Assembly (NCBI RefSeq): GCF_001665535.1
Contig: NZ_LZSQ01000037.1
Location: 1-64,000 of the forward strand
DNA length: 64,000 bases
Direction of reading: 5' to 3'
Source of the DNA: Mycobacterium sp. 852002-51961_SCH5331710
GTDB taxonomy: Bacteria; Actinomycetota; Actinomycetes; Mycobacteriales; Mycobacteriaceae
In this document: piece after piece, positions 1 through 8,564 of the stretch
How positions within the stretch are numbered: position 1 is the first letter of the stretch
Layout of the letters: the number at the start of each line of letters is the position of its first letter
Program-made: the position numbers and the translations under genes
Notes under the pieces: model-generated
Database searches by the model: none
Told to the model about the DNA's origin: nothing
The model's input: the letters and a program-made list of their open reading frames with translations, nothing else

Positions 1-165
1 ATCACCCGCGAACAAGCCACCGTCGGCGCACTCCGCAAAGCCGCCGAAGGCCACGACGTCTCCATCCAAGCCCTGTCGAAGAAGGAGAAGACCGGCGATG
101 CGTCGGACTGGCAGGCTCAGATGAAGAAGGCCACCGCCAACGTCAGTGGCGATACCGGCGATTGA
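1..165 (+). CDS. C-terminal fragment of an unidentified protein
   Basis: A reading frame is open from the left edge of the window and ends at TGA 163-165, giving the last 54 residues of a protein. The fragment is charged and helix-like, with Lys/Glu/Ala-rich stretches (KKEKTGDAS, QMKKATANV) and a polar tail ending SGDTGD. There is no membrane segment or motif that I recognise. It converges on the ligase at 181 with a 15-base gap, so it is probably the last gene of an upstream transcription unit. Function is unknown. Confidence 0.5.
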   Translation: MTREQATVGALRKAAEGHDVSIQALSKKEKTGDASDWQAQMKKATANVSGDTGD

Positions 166-180
166 CGAACGGCGGTCGAC

Positions 181-1749
181 TCAACCGGCGACGGTGAGGC
201 GGTCGGCGAGTACCCGCGGCCGACCCTCCGAACGCGCCTCCAGGGTATTGCGTTGCACCTTGCCGTTGGCGTTGAGCGGCAGGGGCTCATCCCAGAACAC
301 CAACTCCTCGGGCAGCTTGTATTTCGGCATTCCGTCCCCGACGAGGGCATCCGCCACGTCGGCGAGCGATATCTCGACGCCGTCGTCGAGCATCAAGGCA
401 ACCGCCAGCCGTTCACCGGTGGTGGCGTCCGGAACCGAGTAGGCCGCGCACTCTCGCACACCCGGGATCCGCGCCACCGCCTCCTCGACTTCCGCCGCGG
501 GGATCTTCATTCCGTTGCGGATGACGATGTCCTTGATCCGGCCCACGATCCGCACGCGGTGTTCGCTGACCTCGGCCACGTCACCGGTCCGGAACCACTC
601 CCCGTCGAACGCGTTCAGATCGTCCTCGGTGTCCGTGTAACCGAGGAAGGCGTGCGGGCCCTTGATACAACACTCGCCCGGGTCCCCCGCCGACCCCACC
701 CGCACGTCGACGTCCTTCAGCGCGACACCGTCATCCGCATGACGTACCGCCCTGCTCTCGGCGCGCAGCCCCGACGTGCTGACCGGCACCTCCGACGATC
801 CGTACGCCCGCATCACGACAATGCCGAAATCGTCTTCAACCCGTTCGACGATGCGTCTGTCGAGCATCGTGCCACCGAGATACACCGCCCGCAGCGGCAC
901 GACGCTCCCCCTGGCGACCGCTTCGTCGAGCAGCCGGTCGAGCAGCCGGTCCGGACCGCCGTACCACGTTGCGCCCGAGGACAACAGAAGGTCACACGTC
1001 GCGGCGGGATCCCACCGATCCTCGAGCACCACCGGCACGGCGAGCATGGGCCCGATGAACAGAGCCTGCAGCACGCCGGTGACCGAGGCGAGCGGGCTGA
1101 TGAGGAAGATGCGGTCGTCCCGGCCGAGTCCGGCGGCGGCGATGTAGTTGGCCGATGCCTTGGTAAGGGTGCTCAGCGAATGGATGACGCCCTTGGGCCG
1201 AGACGTCGTGCCGGAGGTGTAGAGAACGAAGGACGGCTCGTCGGCGGGCCGCTGGGGCCCGTCGCTCACCGATGTCTCCGACGTGCGGAAGATGTCGATC
1301 CAGGTGCACGCGTCCCGCAAGGGTGCGTCACCCGCGGGAGGCCAGTTCGGGGCCAGGCCGAACCGGGCCCCGGTACGGGCGACGATGTCGGCGACCTGTG
1401 TCGCGCCCGCGCTGCGCGGCGCGAGCAGTACCACCGCGTCGACACGGATGGCGGCGTGCACGGCGACGACCGAACCGATGTCGTTGCCGACCACGACAAC
1501 GATGGGCGTCGTCGCGCCGACGCCGGCGTCGCGAAGCGCGCGGGCCGCCCGATCGACCTGCTCATCCAGTGCTGCGTAGGTTAATTCGGCACCGCGATCG
1601 ATCAGCGCCGGCCGTGCCGGATACCGCTGAGCAGCCGACCGCACGACGTCGAGCGGCCGGTCCGACCAGAAGCCGGCGGCACGGTAGCGGGCCCTGAGAC
1701 CGCCCGCTCGTTCCCGCGCGTGTCGCAGCAGCTCGATGGCCGCGCTCAT
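181..1749 (-). CDS. Fatty-acid/aryl acyl-CoA ligase (ANL superfamily)
   Basis: A 522-residue adenylate-forming enzyme that would activate a carboxylic acid to its CoA thioester with ATP. The phosphate-binding loop YTSGTTSRPKG lies near residues 177-187. The YGSSE motif, the GEWFRTGD motif, the hinge GRIKDIVIRNG and the C-terminal catalytic lysine in NANGKVQR follow in the order and spacing expected of FadD-type ligases. Length is normal. The ATG has a strong upstream GGAGGA. The gene is divergent from the SDR at 1805, with an operator-like element in the 55-base gap. The substrate acid cannot be deduced. It is one of four ligases in the window. Confidence 0.9.
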   Translation of the reverse strand: MSAAIELLRHARERAGGLRARYRAAGFWSDRPLDVVRSAAQRYPARPALIDRGAELTYAALDEQVDRAARALRDAGVGATTPIVVVVGNDIGSVVAVHAAIRVDAVVLLAPRSAGATQVADIVARTGARFGLAPNWPPAGDAPLRDACTWIDIFRTSETSVSDGPQRPADEPSFVLYTSGTTSRPKGVIHSLSTLTKASANYIAAAGLGRDDRIFLISPLASVTGVLQALFIGPMLAVPVVLEDRWDPAATCDLLLSSGATWYGGPDRLLDRLLDEAVARGSVVPLRAVYLGGTMLDRRIVERVEDDFGIVVMRAYGSSEVPVSTSGLRAESRAVRHADDGVALKDVDVRVGSAGDPGECCIKGPHAFLGYTDTEDDLNAFDGEWFRTGDVAEVSEHRVRIVGRIKDIVIRNGMKIPAAEVEEAVARIPGVRECAAYSVPDATTGERLAVALMLDDGVEISLADVADALVGDGMPKYKLPEELVFWDEPLPLNANGKVQRNTLEARSEGRPRVLADRLTVAG

Positions 1750-1762
1750 GGTGTCCTCCGAT

Positions 1763-1778
1763 GCAAATACAGATTCTC
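1763..1778. promoter_or_regulatory. Weak copy of the island operator motif
   Basis: GCAAATACAGATTCTC. The right half-site ATTCTC is perfect and the left half matches GAGAAT at 4 of 6 positions with the same 4-base spacer as the strong copies elsewhere. It sits between the divergent ligase (ATG 1749) and SDR (ATG 1805), about 27-42 bases before the SDR start. It would be weak evidence alone and gains weight only from the other copies. Confidence 0.4.
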
Positions 1779-1791
1779 GTCAACGTAAATG

Positions 1792-1797
1792 TAACCT
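1792..1797 (+). promoter_or_regulatory. Candidate -10 element of a leaderless SDR gene
   Basis: TAACCT fits the mycobacterial TANNNT -10 pattern and ends 7 bases before the ATG at 1805. That ATG has no recognisable ribosome binding site. The spacing suggests that transcription starts at the A of the start codon. Confidence 0.35.
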
Positions 1798-1804
1798 CTC
1801 AAGC

Positions 1805-2704
1805 ATGGCGTCAGATCAATACTCTTCGCGCGAGCGCTCATCGACATTGACCTTCGATGATCAGGTTGCCGTTGTCACCGGCGCGGGCGGAGGGCTCGGC
1901 CGCTGTCACGCACTCGAACTCGCCCGCCGCGGCGCCCGCGTCGTGGTCAACGATCTCGGCACCGCCGTCGACGGGCAAGGCGCCTCGATCTCGGCGGCGC
2001 AAGCGGTCGTCGACGAGATCACCGCCGCGGGCGGCACCGCGATCGCCAACGGCGACTCCGTCGCGACGGAGGACGGTGGCGCGGCGATCGTCGCGGCGGC
2101 GACGGACGCCTACGGTCGACTCGACATCCTCGTCAACAATGCGGGCATCCTCCGCGATGCAGCGTTCAAGAACATGACCGCCGAGCAGGTGGACGCGGTG
2201 ATCTCGGTCCACCTGGCCGGCGCTTTCAACGTGACCCGGGCCGCGTGGCCCATCATGCGCGAGCAGAATTACGGGCGGATCGTTCAAACCACCTCTGGCA
2301 CCGGTCTGTTCGGGAACTTCGGACAGGCCAATTACGGTGCGGCAAAGATGGGGCTGGTCGGGATGATGCATGTGCTGGCGATCGAGGGTGCGCGAAACGG
2401 CATCGCCATCAACGCCGTCGCGCCGATCGCTCGAACCCGGATGACCGAGGACATCATGGGTGAGGCGGGCAAGGCGATGGACCCGGAGTTGGTGACACCC
2501 GTGGTGGTCTATCTGTCCCACCGGGATTGCGATCGCACCGCGCACATCTATTCGGTGGGCGCGGGCAAGGTGTCGCGGGTGTTCATCGGTGTCACCAAGG
2601 GAATCGAGAACCGTTCACTCACAGCCGAATTGGTGGCAGAGGCGATCGACGAGATCGACGACAGCACCACCTTCACCATTCGTGGCGGTCCGGCGAACGG
2701 GTGA
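1805..2704 (+). CDS. SDR, Hsd4A / MFE-2-type 3-hydroxyacyl-CoA dehydrogenase
   Basis: A 299-residue short-chain dehydrogenase. The cofactor motif TGAGGGLGR is near residues 26-34, followed by VVVNDLG, NNAG and the catalytic Tyr-x-x-x-Lys in NYGAAKMG. The early VVVNDLG strand and the C-terminal extension resemble the dehydrogenase unit of peroxisomal multifunctional enzyme 2 and mycobacterial Hsd4A, which oxidise 3-hydroxyacyl-CoA or 17-hydroxysteroid substrates. The frame opens further upstream at 1736, inside the divergent ligase gene, so I chose ATG 1805, which looks leaderless. A beta-oxidation role fits the neighbouring ligase and crotonase. Confidence 0.82.
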   Translation: MASDQYSSRERSSTLTFDDQVAVVTGAGGGLGRCHALELARRGARVVVNDLGTAVDGQGASISAAQAVVDEITAAGGTAIANGDSVATEDGGAAIVAAATDAYGRLDILVNNAGILRDAAFKNMTAEQVDAVISVHLAGAFNVTRAAWPIMREQNYGRIVQTTSGTGLFGNFGQANYGAAKMGLVGMMHVLAIEGARNGIAINAVAPIARTRMTEDIMGEAGKAMDPELVTPVVVYLSHRDCDRTAHIYSVGAGKVSRVFIGVTKGIENRSLTAELVAEAIDEIDDSTTFTIRGGPANG

Positions 2705-2707
2705 TCG

Positions 2708-3526
2708 TCAGCGGCCCTGAAAGTTCGGCGGGCGGCGCTCTGCGAACGACCGCAGCCCCTCCTGCAGGTCGGCGGTCCACGACACCACCTCCTGCGCCCA
2801 GGCCTCCTGCTCAAAAGCCCGGTCGCGTCCCGATTCCGACGACACGGACAACAGGCGCTTGGTCAGTGCCAGCATGACGGTCGGGCCCGCGGCCAGGCGG
2901 CGGGCCAGTTCCTCGGCGACCGCGTCGGTCTCCCCCGGCGCCACCACTCGGTTCACCAACGTGAGTCGCTCGCAGGTCGCGGCGTCGACGGGTTCTCCGA
3001 GCATCAGGAGTTCGGTGGCCTTGCGCAGCCCCACGATCCTGGTCAGCAGATGTATCGCGCCCGAGTCCGGCAGGATGCCGCGGTGCACGAATGCCTCCAC
3101 CAGGCGTGCCTCGGTGGACATGACGACCAGATCGCAGGCGAGCATTAGGCTCGCGCCGGCACCCGCAGCCACACCCTTGATCGCGGCGACCACCGGCTTG
3201 TCACAATCGAGCACCGCGGAGATCAGTCGCTGATAACCCTTCTGCAGCATTAAAGCGACGTCTCCGGGCTTCTTCTCAGCGGTGGGCTGTGCCGATTGCG
3301 GGCCCAAACCCGCACCTGAGCAGAAGTGCCGGTCCCCCGTCGCCCGCAACAACACGCTTCGCACCGAAGGATCGTCATCGGCCTTTTCGAACGCGTCCGT
3401 GAGGGCTTCACGTGCCAACGGCGACAACGAGTTTGCGGCATCGGCGCGGTCGATGGTGATCCGACAGACACCATCGGATCCGACCGCGCTCTCGATACCC
3501 GACCGCTCTTCAGTCAACTCGCTCAC
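2708..3526 (-). CDS. Enoyl-CoA hydratase/isomerase (crotonase family)
   Basis: A 272-residue crotonase-fold protein. The oxyanion-hole segments HFCSGAGL and KGVAAGAGAS are clear. The active-site loop reads GILPDSGA, the PDSG form seen in PaaG-type hydratase/isomerases, where the Asp acts, rather than the Glu loop of classical hydratases. The frame extends upstream to 3715 but would overlap the divergent hydratase at 3630, so GTG 3526 is the likely start. It is convergent with the SDR at 1805 (3-base gap) and divergent from the long beta-oxidation operon. Confidence 0.85.
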   Translation of the reverse strand: MSELTEERSGIESAVGSDGVCRITIDRADAANSLSPLAREALTDAFEKADDDPSVRSVLLRATGDRHFCSGAGLGPQSAQPTAEKKPGDVALMLQKGYQRLISAVLDCDKPVVAAIKGVAAGAGASLMLACDLVVMSTEARLVEAFVHRGILPDSGAIHLLTRIVGLRKATELLMLGEPVDAATCERLTLVNRVVAPGETDAVAEELARRLAAGPTVMLALTKRLLSVSSESGRDRAFEQEAWAQEVVSWTADLQEGLRSFAERRPPNFQGR

Positions 3527-3595
3527 CCCTGCGTTAACGACGTTTCCGTTTTTCGGGTATCTTAATTTCCGCCGACGTCCCCGGGACAATTTGTG

Positions 3596-3625
3596 CCGAA
3601 CTGAGGAGGCCCGAACTGAGGAGGC
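3596..3625 (+). repeat. Perfect 15-bp tandem duplication containing a Shine-Dalgarno sequence
   Basis: The 15-mer CCGAACTGAGGAGGC occurs twice back to back (3596-3610 and 3611-3625), directly before the GTG at 3630. Each copy carries GAGGAGG. The downstream copy is 5-10 bases from the GTG and is the functional site by spacing; the upstream copy is about 20 bases away. Confidence 0.9.
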
Positions 3626-3629
3626 ATGC

Positions 3630-4889
3630 GTGACCCAGTCCTCGGCAACGGGCCAAATCACGGATGAGGGTTTGGCCAGATTGCGCGCCCGCATCGGCGT
3701 CGCCGTGCCACACACTCAACCTCCGCACTACCGCCGGCCCAACGAGGACACGTTCCGGATCGTGGCGGAAAGCTACGGCGACGCGAACCCGCTGTGGTCC
3801 GATCCCGAGTACGCGACGAAGTCGGTCTGGGGTGAACCGATCGCACCGCCCGCGCTGATCGGCGGCGACACGTTGATCGGCGAGGACGAGGTCACCGAAC
3901 TCTCCCAGGAGGACCGGGAACCGACCACCGGTGACCCGCTTCGCGGTGTTCACGCCTTCTACGGCGGGTCCTCGCGCGAGTGGTGGGCGCCGCTGCGCGC
4001 GAACCGGCGAGTCTTCCGGCGCAACGCCCTTGTCGCCGCGCTGGACAAAAGCAGTGAGTTCGCCGCCCGGGCTGTGCACGAATGGTCGGCACAGGTGTTC
4101 GCCGACGACGTCGGCGTCATCCTCGGCGGCCAGTACCGGAACATGATCCGCACCGAACGCAGCAAGGCCAGGGGACGCAAGAAGTACGAAGACGTGGACG
4201 TCAAGACATGGAGCGCCGACGAGATCGCCGAGATCGACTCGCGGTACGCCCGCGAGACGCCCCGAGGCGCCGAACCGCGTTGGTGGGAGGACGTCGCCGA
4301 AGGAGACGAGATCGGCCCGCTCACCAAGGGTCCGCTCACCGTCACCGACATGGTGTGCTGGCACGTCGGGATGGGCATGGGCATGTACGGCGTCCGGCCC
4401 CTGAGGCTGGCCTGGCAGAACAAGCAACGGATTCCGCGGTTCTACACACCCAACGAGCACGGAGTCCCCGACGTCCAACAGCGGGTGCACTGGGACCCGA
4501 GCGCCGCGCGCAACGCGGGCAACCCGACGACATTCGACTACGGTCGCATGCGCGAGACGTGGCTCATCCATCTGTGCACGGACTGGATGGGCGACGATGC
4601 CTGGCTGTGGAAACTGGATTGTGAGTTCCGGTTGTTCAACTACGTCGGCGATCTGCACACCATCACCGGTACCGTCACCCGCAAGTACCTGGCCGACGGG
4701 GACCGTCCGGCGGTGGACCTGGACCTTGCGGCGACCAATCACCGCGGCCAAGTGACCACGCCGGGACACGCCACCATCCTGCTGCCCAGCAGGCAGCGGG
4801 GCCCCGTCCGCCTGCCGGAACCGCCCGGCGGGGCGACCGACCTCGCCGATCTGCTGGTGGCCGTCTCAAACCGATTCACCGAACAGTGA
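3630..4889 (+). CDS. Double hot-dog MaoC/FAS1-like acyl-CoA dehydratase
   Basis: A 419-residue protein with two hot-dog halves. The N half (about residues 1-200) has the FAS1-like dehydratase pattern FRIVAESYGDANPLW and an AFYGGSSREWW segment. The C half (about 215-400) has the MVCWHVGMGMGMYG and PTTFDYGRMRETW segments. It probably hydrates or dehydrates 2-enoyl-CoA. GTG 3630 is in frame and follows the duplicated GAGGAGG; the nearer ATG at 3626 is out of frame. It is first in a six-gene operon running to 10006, and the next start is 7 bases after its stop. Which half is catalytic is not clear from sequence. Confidence 0.8.
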   Translation: MTQSSATGQITDEGLARLRARIGVAVPHTQPPHYRRPNEDTFRIVAESYGDANPLWSDPEYATKSVWGEPIAPPALIGGDTLIGEDEVTELSQEDREPTTGDPLRGVHAFYGGSSREWWAPLRANRRVFRRNALVAALDKSSEFAARAVHEWSAQVFADDVGVILGGQYRNMIRTERSKARGRKKYEDVDVKTWSADEIAEIDSRYARETPRGAEPRWWEDVAEGDEIGPLTKGPLTVTDMVCWHVGMGMGMYGVRPLRLAWQNKQRIPRFYTPNEHGVPDVQQRVHWDPSAARNAGNPTTFDYGRMRETWLIHLCTDWMGDDAWLWKLDCEFRLFNYVGDLHTITGTVTRKYLADGDRPAVDLDLAATNHRGQVTTPGHATILLPSRQRGPVRLPEPPGGATDLADLLVAVSNRFTEQ

Positions 4890-4896
4890 GCCGGCC

Positions 4897-5703
4897 GTGA
4901 CGTATCCGACCGTTCCCGGACTCCGGGCCGAACAACAGGGCCCGGTTCTGCGGCTGACCCTGGACCGGGCGGACCGCCGCAACGCGGTCAACGACACCAT
5001 GCTCGACGCGATGATCGGGCACCTGTCCCGTTGCGGCACCGACGAATCGGTTCGCGTCATCCGTATCGACGCCGAAGGTCCGGACTTTTGCGCCGGCGCC
5101 GATCTGGTGGCCAACAACGCCAAGTCGGAACGCAAACCGCGCGTGGGGAGCACGCAGCGACGGCTGCCCAACAAGGCCAACAGGCTCATCCCCTTGCTGC
5201 TCGAGACCCAGGTGCCCGTCGTCGCTGTGGTTCGCGGCTGGGCGGCCGGCCTAGGTTTCCACCTCGCGTTGGCGTCCGACTTCTGCCTGGCGGCCTCGGG
5301 CGCGGTGTTCTGGGAACCCTTCATGGCGCGCGGCTTCACGCCCGACAGCGGTGCGGCCTGGTTGCTGCCTCGACTCGTCGGGATGGTTCGCACCCGCCAG
5401 CTGTTGATGCTCGGCGAGGAACTCTCCGGGACCACGGCCGCGCAGTGGGGCATCATCCACCGCGCCTGCCCTGACACTGAACTCGAGGGTGCGGCAACGG
5501 ATCTCGTCAATCGGCTCGCCGCCGCACCCACGGTCGCGCTCGGCCTCACCAAGTGGCTGCTGCACAGCGGCAACGGCCTGGATCTCGATCGTCATCTCCA
5601 GAACGAGGCGATGGCCCTCGAATTATCCAGTCGCAGCGATGACTTCAAAGAAGGCCTGGCCGCATTCCGGGACAAGCGGCCCCCGGAGTTCAAGGGTCGT
5701 TGA
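4897..5703 (+). CDS. Enoyl-CoA hydratase/isomerase
   Basis: A 268-residue crotonase-family enzyme. The oxyanion-hole motifs DFCAGADL and RGWAAGLGFH are present, and the active-site loop ARGFTPDSGAAWLLPRLVG again has the PDSG form. This resembles the crotonase at 2708 and PaaG-type isomerase/hydratases. It starts at GTG 4897 with only a weak ribosome binding site, so it probably depends on translational coupling to the hydratase ending 7 bases upstream. It is the second gene of the 3630-10006 operon. Confidence 0.85.
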   Translation: MTYPTVPGLRAEQQGPVLRLTLDRADRRNAVNDTMLDAMIGHLSRCGTDESVRVIRIDAEGPDFCAGADLVANNAKSERKPRVGSTQRRLPNKANRLIPLLLETQVPVVAVVRGWAAGLGFHLALASDFCLAASGAVFWEPFMARGFTPDSGAAWLLPRLVGMVRTRQLLMLGEELSGTTAAQWGIIHRACPDTELEGAATDLVNRLAAAPTVALGLTKWLLHSGNGLDLDRHLQNEAMALELSSRSDDFKEGLAAFRDKRPPEFKGR

Positions 5704-5710
5704 GGCGAAC

Positions 5711-6958
5711 ATGACAGCATTACCGATCAGCGCAGAGACCCCCGCCGATGACGCCGTCGAGGTGGTGCGGCAGTGGGTCGCGGCGGAGGTGCCGGCCCAA
5801 TGGCGCGCCGCGGCAGCCGAGGGCCCGGCCGCCCTGAGAGCCGCGCGGAGCCCCGCCGATTACCGGCGGTGGTACCCGACCTTTGCCCGAAGCGGCCTGG
5901 TGGCGCCGACCTGGCGCCCCGAACACGGCGGCCTCGGTATCGGTAACGACGTGGCTCGCGCGATCGAGAGCGTGCTCGCGCCGCTGCGGCTGACCCGGCT
6001 CAATCCGTTGGGCCTCAACAACGCCGCCGCTGCGCTGTTCAGCCACGGAACCGAAGAGCAACGGCGACGCTTTCTACCGCCCATCGTCCGAAACGAGGAG
6101 AAGTGGTGTCAGCTCTTCAGCGAGCCCGGCGCGGGCTCAGACCTCGCGTCGTTGGCGACCCGGGCGGTGCGCGACGGCGACCAATGGGTGATCTCCGGAC
6201 AGAAAGTGTGGACGACCTGGGCGGATGAGGCGGACTTCGCGATTCTGCTCGCCCGCACCGATCCCGATCAACCGAAACACAGGGGCATCACGTACTTCCT
6301 GCTCGACATGCACCAACCCGGCGTCGAGGTACGGCCCCTGCCTCAGATCACGGGTGAGGCGGAATTCAACGAGGTCTTCCTCGACCGCGCGCGGGTGCCG
6401 GACGCCCATCGGGTCGGAGAGGTCAACGACGGATGGCGGGTCAGCGCGTCGACCCTGTCGAGTGAGCGTCAGATGGTTTCGGGCTCCGGATCGGGCGGCA
6501 TGGGGAGGCTCGGCGGGTCCGGTGCGGAACGGCTGATCTCACTGGCCAGGGAAACCGGCCGATGGGACGACCCCTTGATACGCAACAGGATCATGCGGCT
6601 CTGGGCTCAAGAACAGATCCGCGGATGGACGAACGCCCGTGTGCGCGCTGCACTCTCGGCCGGTCAATCCCCCGGTGCTGCCTCTTCGATCGGCAAGGTC
6701 CACCAGGCCACACTCAACCAGCAGATCCAGGATCTCATGGTCGACCTGCTGGGCACCGCCGCAGTGGCGTGGCCTGCCACCGACGACCCGGATGCGATGC
6801 CCCGCGAGGTGCAGGGCATGATGCGCAGCCTAGCCAACGGCACCGAGGGTGGCACGACCGACATCAACAAGAACATCCTCGGCGAGCGCGTACTCGGGTT
6901 ACCCAAGGAGCCGGATCCGTGGAAAGGGAAACCCTGGAAGGAGATTCCGCGCTCTTGA
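5711..6958 (+). CDS. Acyl-CoA dehydrogenase, catalytic-type subunit
   Basis: A 415-residue FadE-family flavoprotein. The flavin segment CQLFSEPGAGSDLASL is near residues 135-150, with WVISGQKVWTTWA after it. The LSSERQ segment (about residues 250-256) carries a Glu where IVD-like and ChsE-type enzymes place the catalytic base. The Arg-rich C terminus TTDINKNILGERVLG is typical. The frame is open upstream inside the crotonase gene, but ATG 5711, 7 bases after that stop, gives the family N terminus. There is no small partner subunit beside it, unlike the two FadE pairs elsewhere in the window. Confidence 0.87.
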   Translation: MTALPISAETPADDAVEVVRQWVAAEVPAQWRAAAAEGPAALRAARSPADYRRWYPTFARSGLVAPTWRPEHGGLGIGNDVARAIESVLAPLRLTRLNPLGLNNAAAALFSHGTEEQRRRFLPPIVRNEEKWCQLFSEPGAGSDLASLATRAVRDGDQWVISGQKVWTTWADEADFAILLARTDPDQPKHRGITYFLLDMHQPGVEVRPLPQITGEAEFNEVFLDRARVPDAHRVGEVNDGWRVSASTLSSERQMVSGSGSGGMGRLGGSGAERLISLARETGRWDDPLIRNRIMRLWAQEQIRGWTNARVRAALSAGQSPGAASSIGKVHQATLNQQIQDLMVDLLGTAAVAWPATDDPDAMPREVQGMMRSLANGTEGGTTDINKNILGERVLGLPKEPDPWKGKPWKEIPRS

Positions 6959-7767
6959 CCGAATTTGAGCGGTTGATCGTCGAGAAGTCGGATGGCGTCG
7001 GGTGGCTCGTGTTGAATCGGCCCGAGGCCGGCAATGCGTTCGACGCGTTGATGCTGGACGAACTCGAGACCGCCTGGGCACAGCTGGATGCCGACCCCGA
7101 CGTGCACGTGATCGTCAACGTCGCGAACGGCAAGGCGTTCTGTACCGGGATGGATGTGGTCCAGGTCGCGCGCGACAAGCAGGCCATGCGACGCCATTCA
7201 CGCCGCACGCGCGACGCCGAGCTGAAGATCTCCTCATGGCACTGCGGTGTGTGGAAGCCGGTGATCGCCGCGGTGAACGGGGTGTGCGCGGGCGGTGGTC
7301 TGCATCTGGTCGCCGACGCGGACATCGTGATCGCTGCGCAGGAGGCGACATTCGTCGACCCGCATGTCTCGGTGGGTCAGGCGGTCGCCTACGAGGCCAT
7401 CACCCTCCTGCGGAAGTCTCCCATGGAAGCCATCACGCGGATGACGTTGAGCGGCAAGGGTGAGCGGATATCGGCCCAGCGCGCATACGAGTTGGGTCTC
7501 GTCTCGCAGGTCGTGGCGGCCGGCGAGCTACGGGCGGCGGCCGCCCAGTTGGCGGCCGCGGTCGCGACCAACTCGCCCACCGCCATGCGGGCCACCAAGA
7601 AGGCGTTGTGGCATTCCCTGGAAGTCGGGCTGTCGGAGGCCAAGGCTGCTGCCGCAGAGGAGATCTGGCGGTTGCGGAACCATCCCGACCATGCCGAGGG
7701 CGTACGCGCGTGGCGGGAAAAGCGCCCGGCCGCCTGGCAACCGCTCGAACCGGTGGAGGCTTCGTGA
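6955..7767 (+). CDS. Enoyl-CoA hydratase/isomerase, first of a tandem paralog pair
   Basis: A 270-residue crotonase-fold protein with oxyanion-hole motifs AFCTGMDV and NGVCAGGGLH. The active-site loop reads VDPHVSVGQAVAYEA, unlike the PDSG loop of the other two crotonases. TTG 6955 overlaps the preceding TGA by four bases and follows AAGGAG; an in-frame GTG at 6919 is the alternative. It shares long identical blocks with the next gene (CAGGGLH, DADIVIAA, FVDPHVS, QRAYELG), so the two arose by tandem duplication. Substrate is unknown. Confidence 0.83.
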   Translation: MTEFERLIVEKSDGVGWLVLNRPEAGNAFDALMLDELETAWAQLDADPDVHVIVNVANGKAFCTGMDVVQVARDKQAMRRHSRRTRDAELKISSWHCGVWKPVIAAVNGVCAGGGLHLVADADIVIAAQEATFVDPHVSVGQAVAYEAITLLRKSPMEAITRMTLSGKGERISAQRAYELGLVSQVVAAGELRAAAAQLAAAVATNSPTAMRATKKALWHSLEVGLSEAKAAAAEEIWRLRNHPDHAEGVRAWREKRPAAWQPLEPVEAS

Positions 7768-8564
7768 GCTATCAGAGGTTGATCGTCGAACGGCGCGGCC
7801 CCGTCGGCTGGATCATCAACAACCGGCCCGATCGACTCAACGCCTACGACGCGCTGATGCGCAAGGAATTCCCCGCCGCATGGGCCGAGTTGGACGCCGA
7901 CCCCGAGGTGCGGGTGATCGTGCACACCGGCAACGGCAGGGCGTTTCAGGTCGGCGCCGACGTCGACGATCTCGACGGCGAGGGGATCAAGCAGTACCAG
8001 GAGACCATGCAGACGCTGGACCTGAATCTGACCGGCTGGCACTGCAATGTGGGCAAGCCCGTGATCACCGCGGTCAACGGCGTGTGCGCCGGGGGCGGAC
8101 TGCACTGGGTGGCCGACGCCGACATCGTCATCGCGGCGTCGGATGCCACCTTCGTCGACCCGCACGTCTCCATCGGCCAGGTCAGCGCTCTGGAGACGAT
8201 CGCGCTGATGCGCAAGATGCCCGCCGAGGCGGTGTTACGGATGGCGCTGGTCGGCAGCCACGAACGCCTCACCGCGCAGCGCGCATATGAGCTCGGCATG
8301 ATCAGCCAGATCGTCGACCCGCCCGACACGCTTCGCGATGTCGCCCAAGAGCTCGCCGAGAAAGTCGCCAGAAACTCACCGGCCGCGATGCGGGCCACCA
8401 AACGCGCACTCTGGGGAGCGCTCGAGCACGGGCTGACCGACGCTTGCCGTGAGGGGGCCAAGCATCTGACGTCGATGTGGGGCCATCCGGATCAGGATGA
8501 GGGTCCGAAAGCGTTCGCCGACAAGCGAACACCACGCTGGCTCCCCCTGGAGCTGGACTCGTGA
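7764..8564 (+). CDS. Enoyl-CoA hydratase/isomerase, second of a tandem paralog pair
   Basis: A 266-residue crotonase closely related to the preceding protein over its whole length. It has AFQVGADV in the first oxyanion segment, where the usual Cys/Ala is replaced by Gln-Val. NGVCAGGGLH forms the second, and VDPHVSIGQVSALET the active-site loop. Its GTG overlaps the preceding stop (GTGA), implying coupled translation. Two side-by-side paralogs suggest either a hetero-oligomer or successive hydrations of related intermediates. The divergence in the first oxyanion segment hints that they are not interchangeable. Confidence 0.83.
   Translation: MSYQRLIVERRGPVGWIINNRPDRLNAYDALMRKEFPAAWAELDADPEVRVIVHTGNGRAFQVGADVDDLDGEGIKQYQETMQTLDLNLTGWHCNVGKPVITAVNGVCAGGGLHWVADADIVIAASDATFVDPHVSIGQVSALETIALMRKMPAEAVLRMALVGSHERLTAQRAYELGMISQIVDPPDTLRDVAQELAEKVARNSPAAMRATKRALWGALEHGLTDACREGAKHLTSMWGHPDQDEGPKAFADKRTPRWLPLELDS

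Noticed and set aside
253..1584. A 443-codon plus-strand frame opposite the first ligase
   Set aside because: It is antisense to a well-supported ligase and its composition is that of a mirror frame.
3626..3628. ATG directly after the duplicated Shine-Dalgarno sequence
   Set aside because: It is out of frame with the hydratase; GTG 3630 is the in-frame start.
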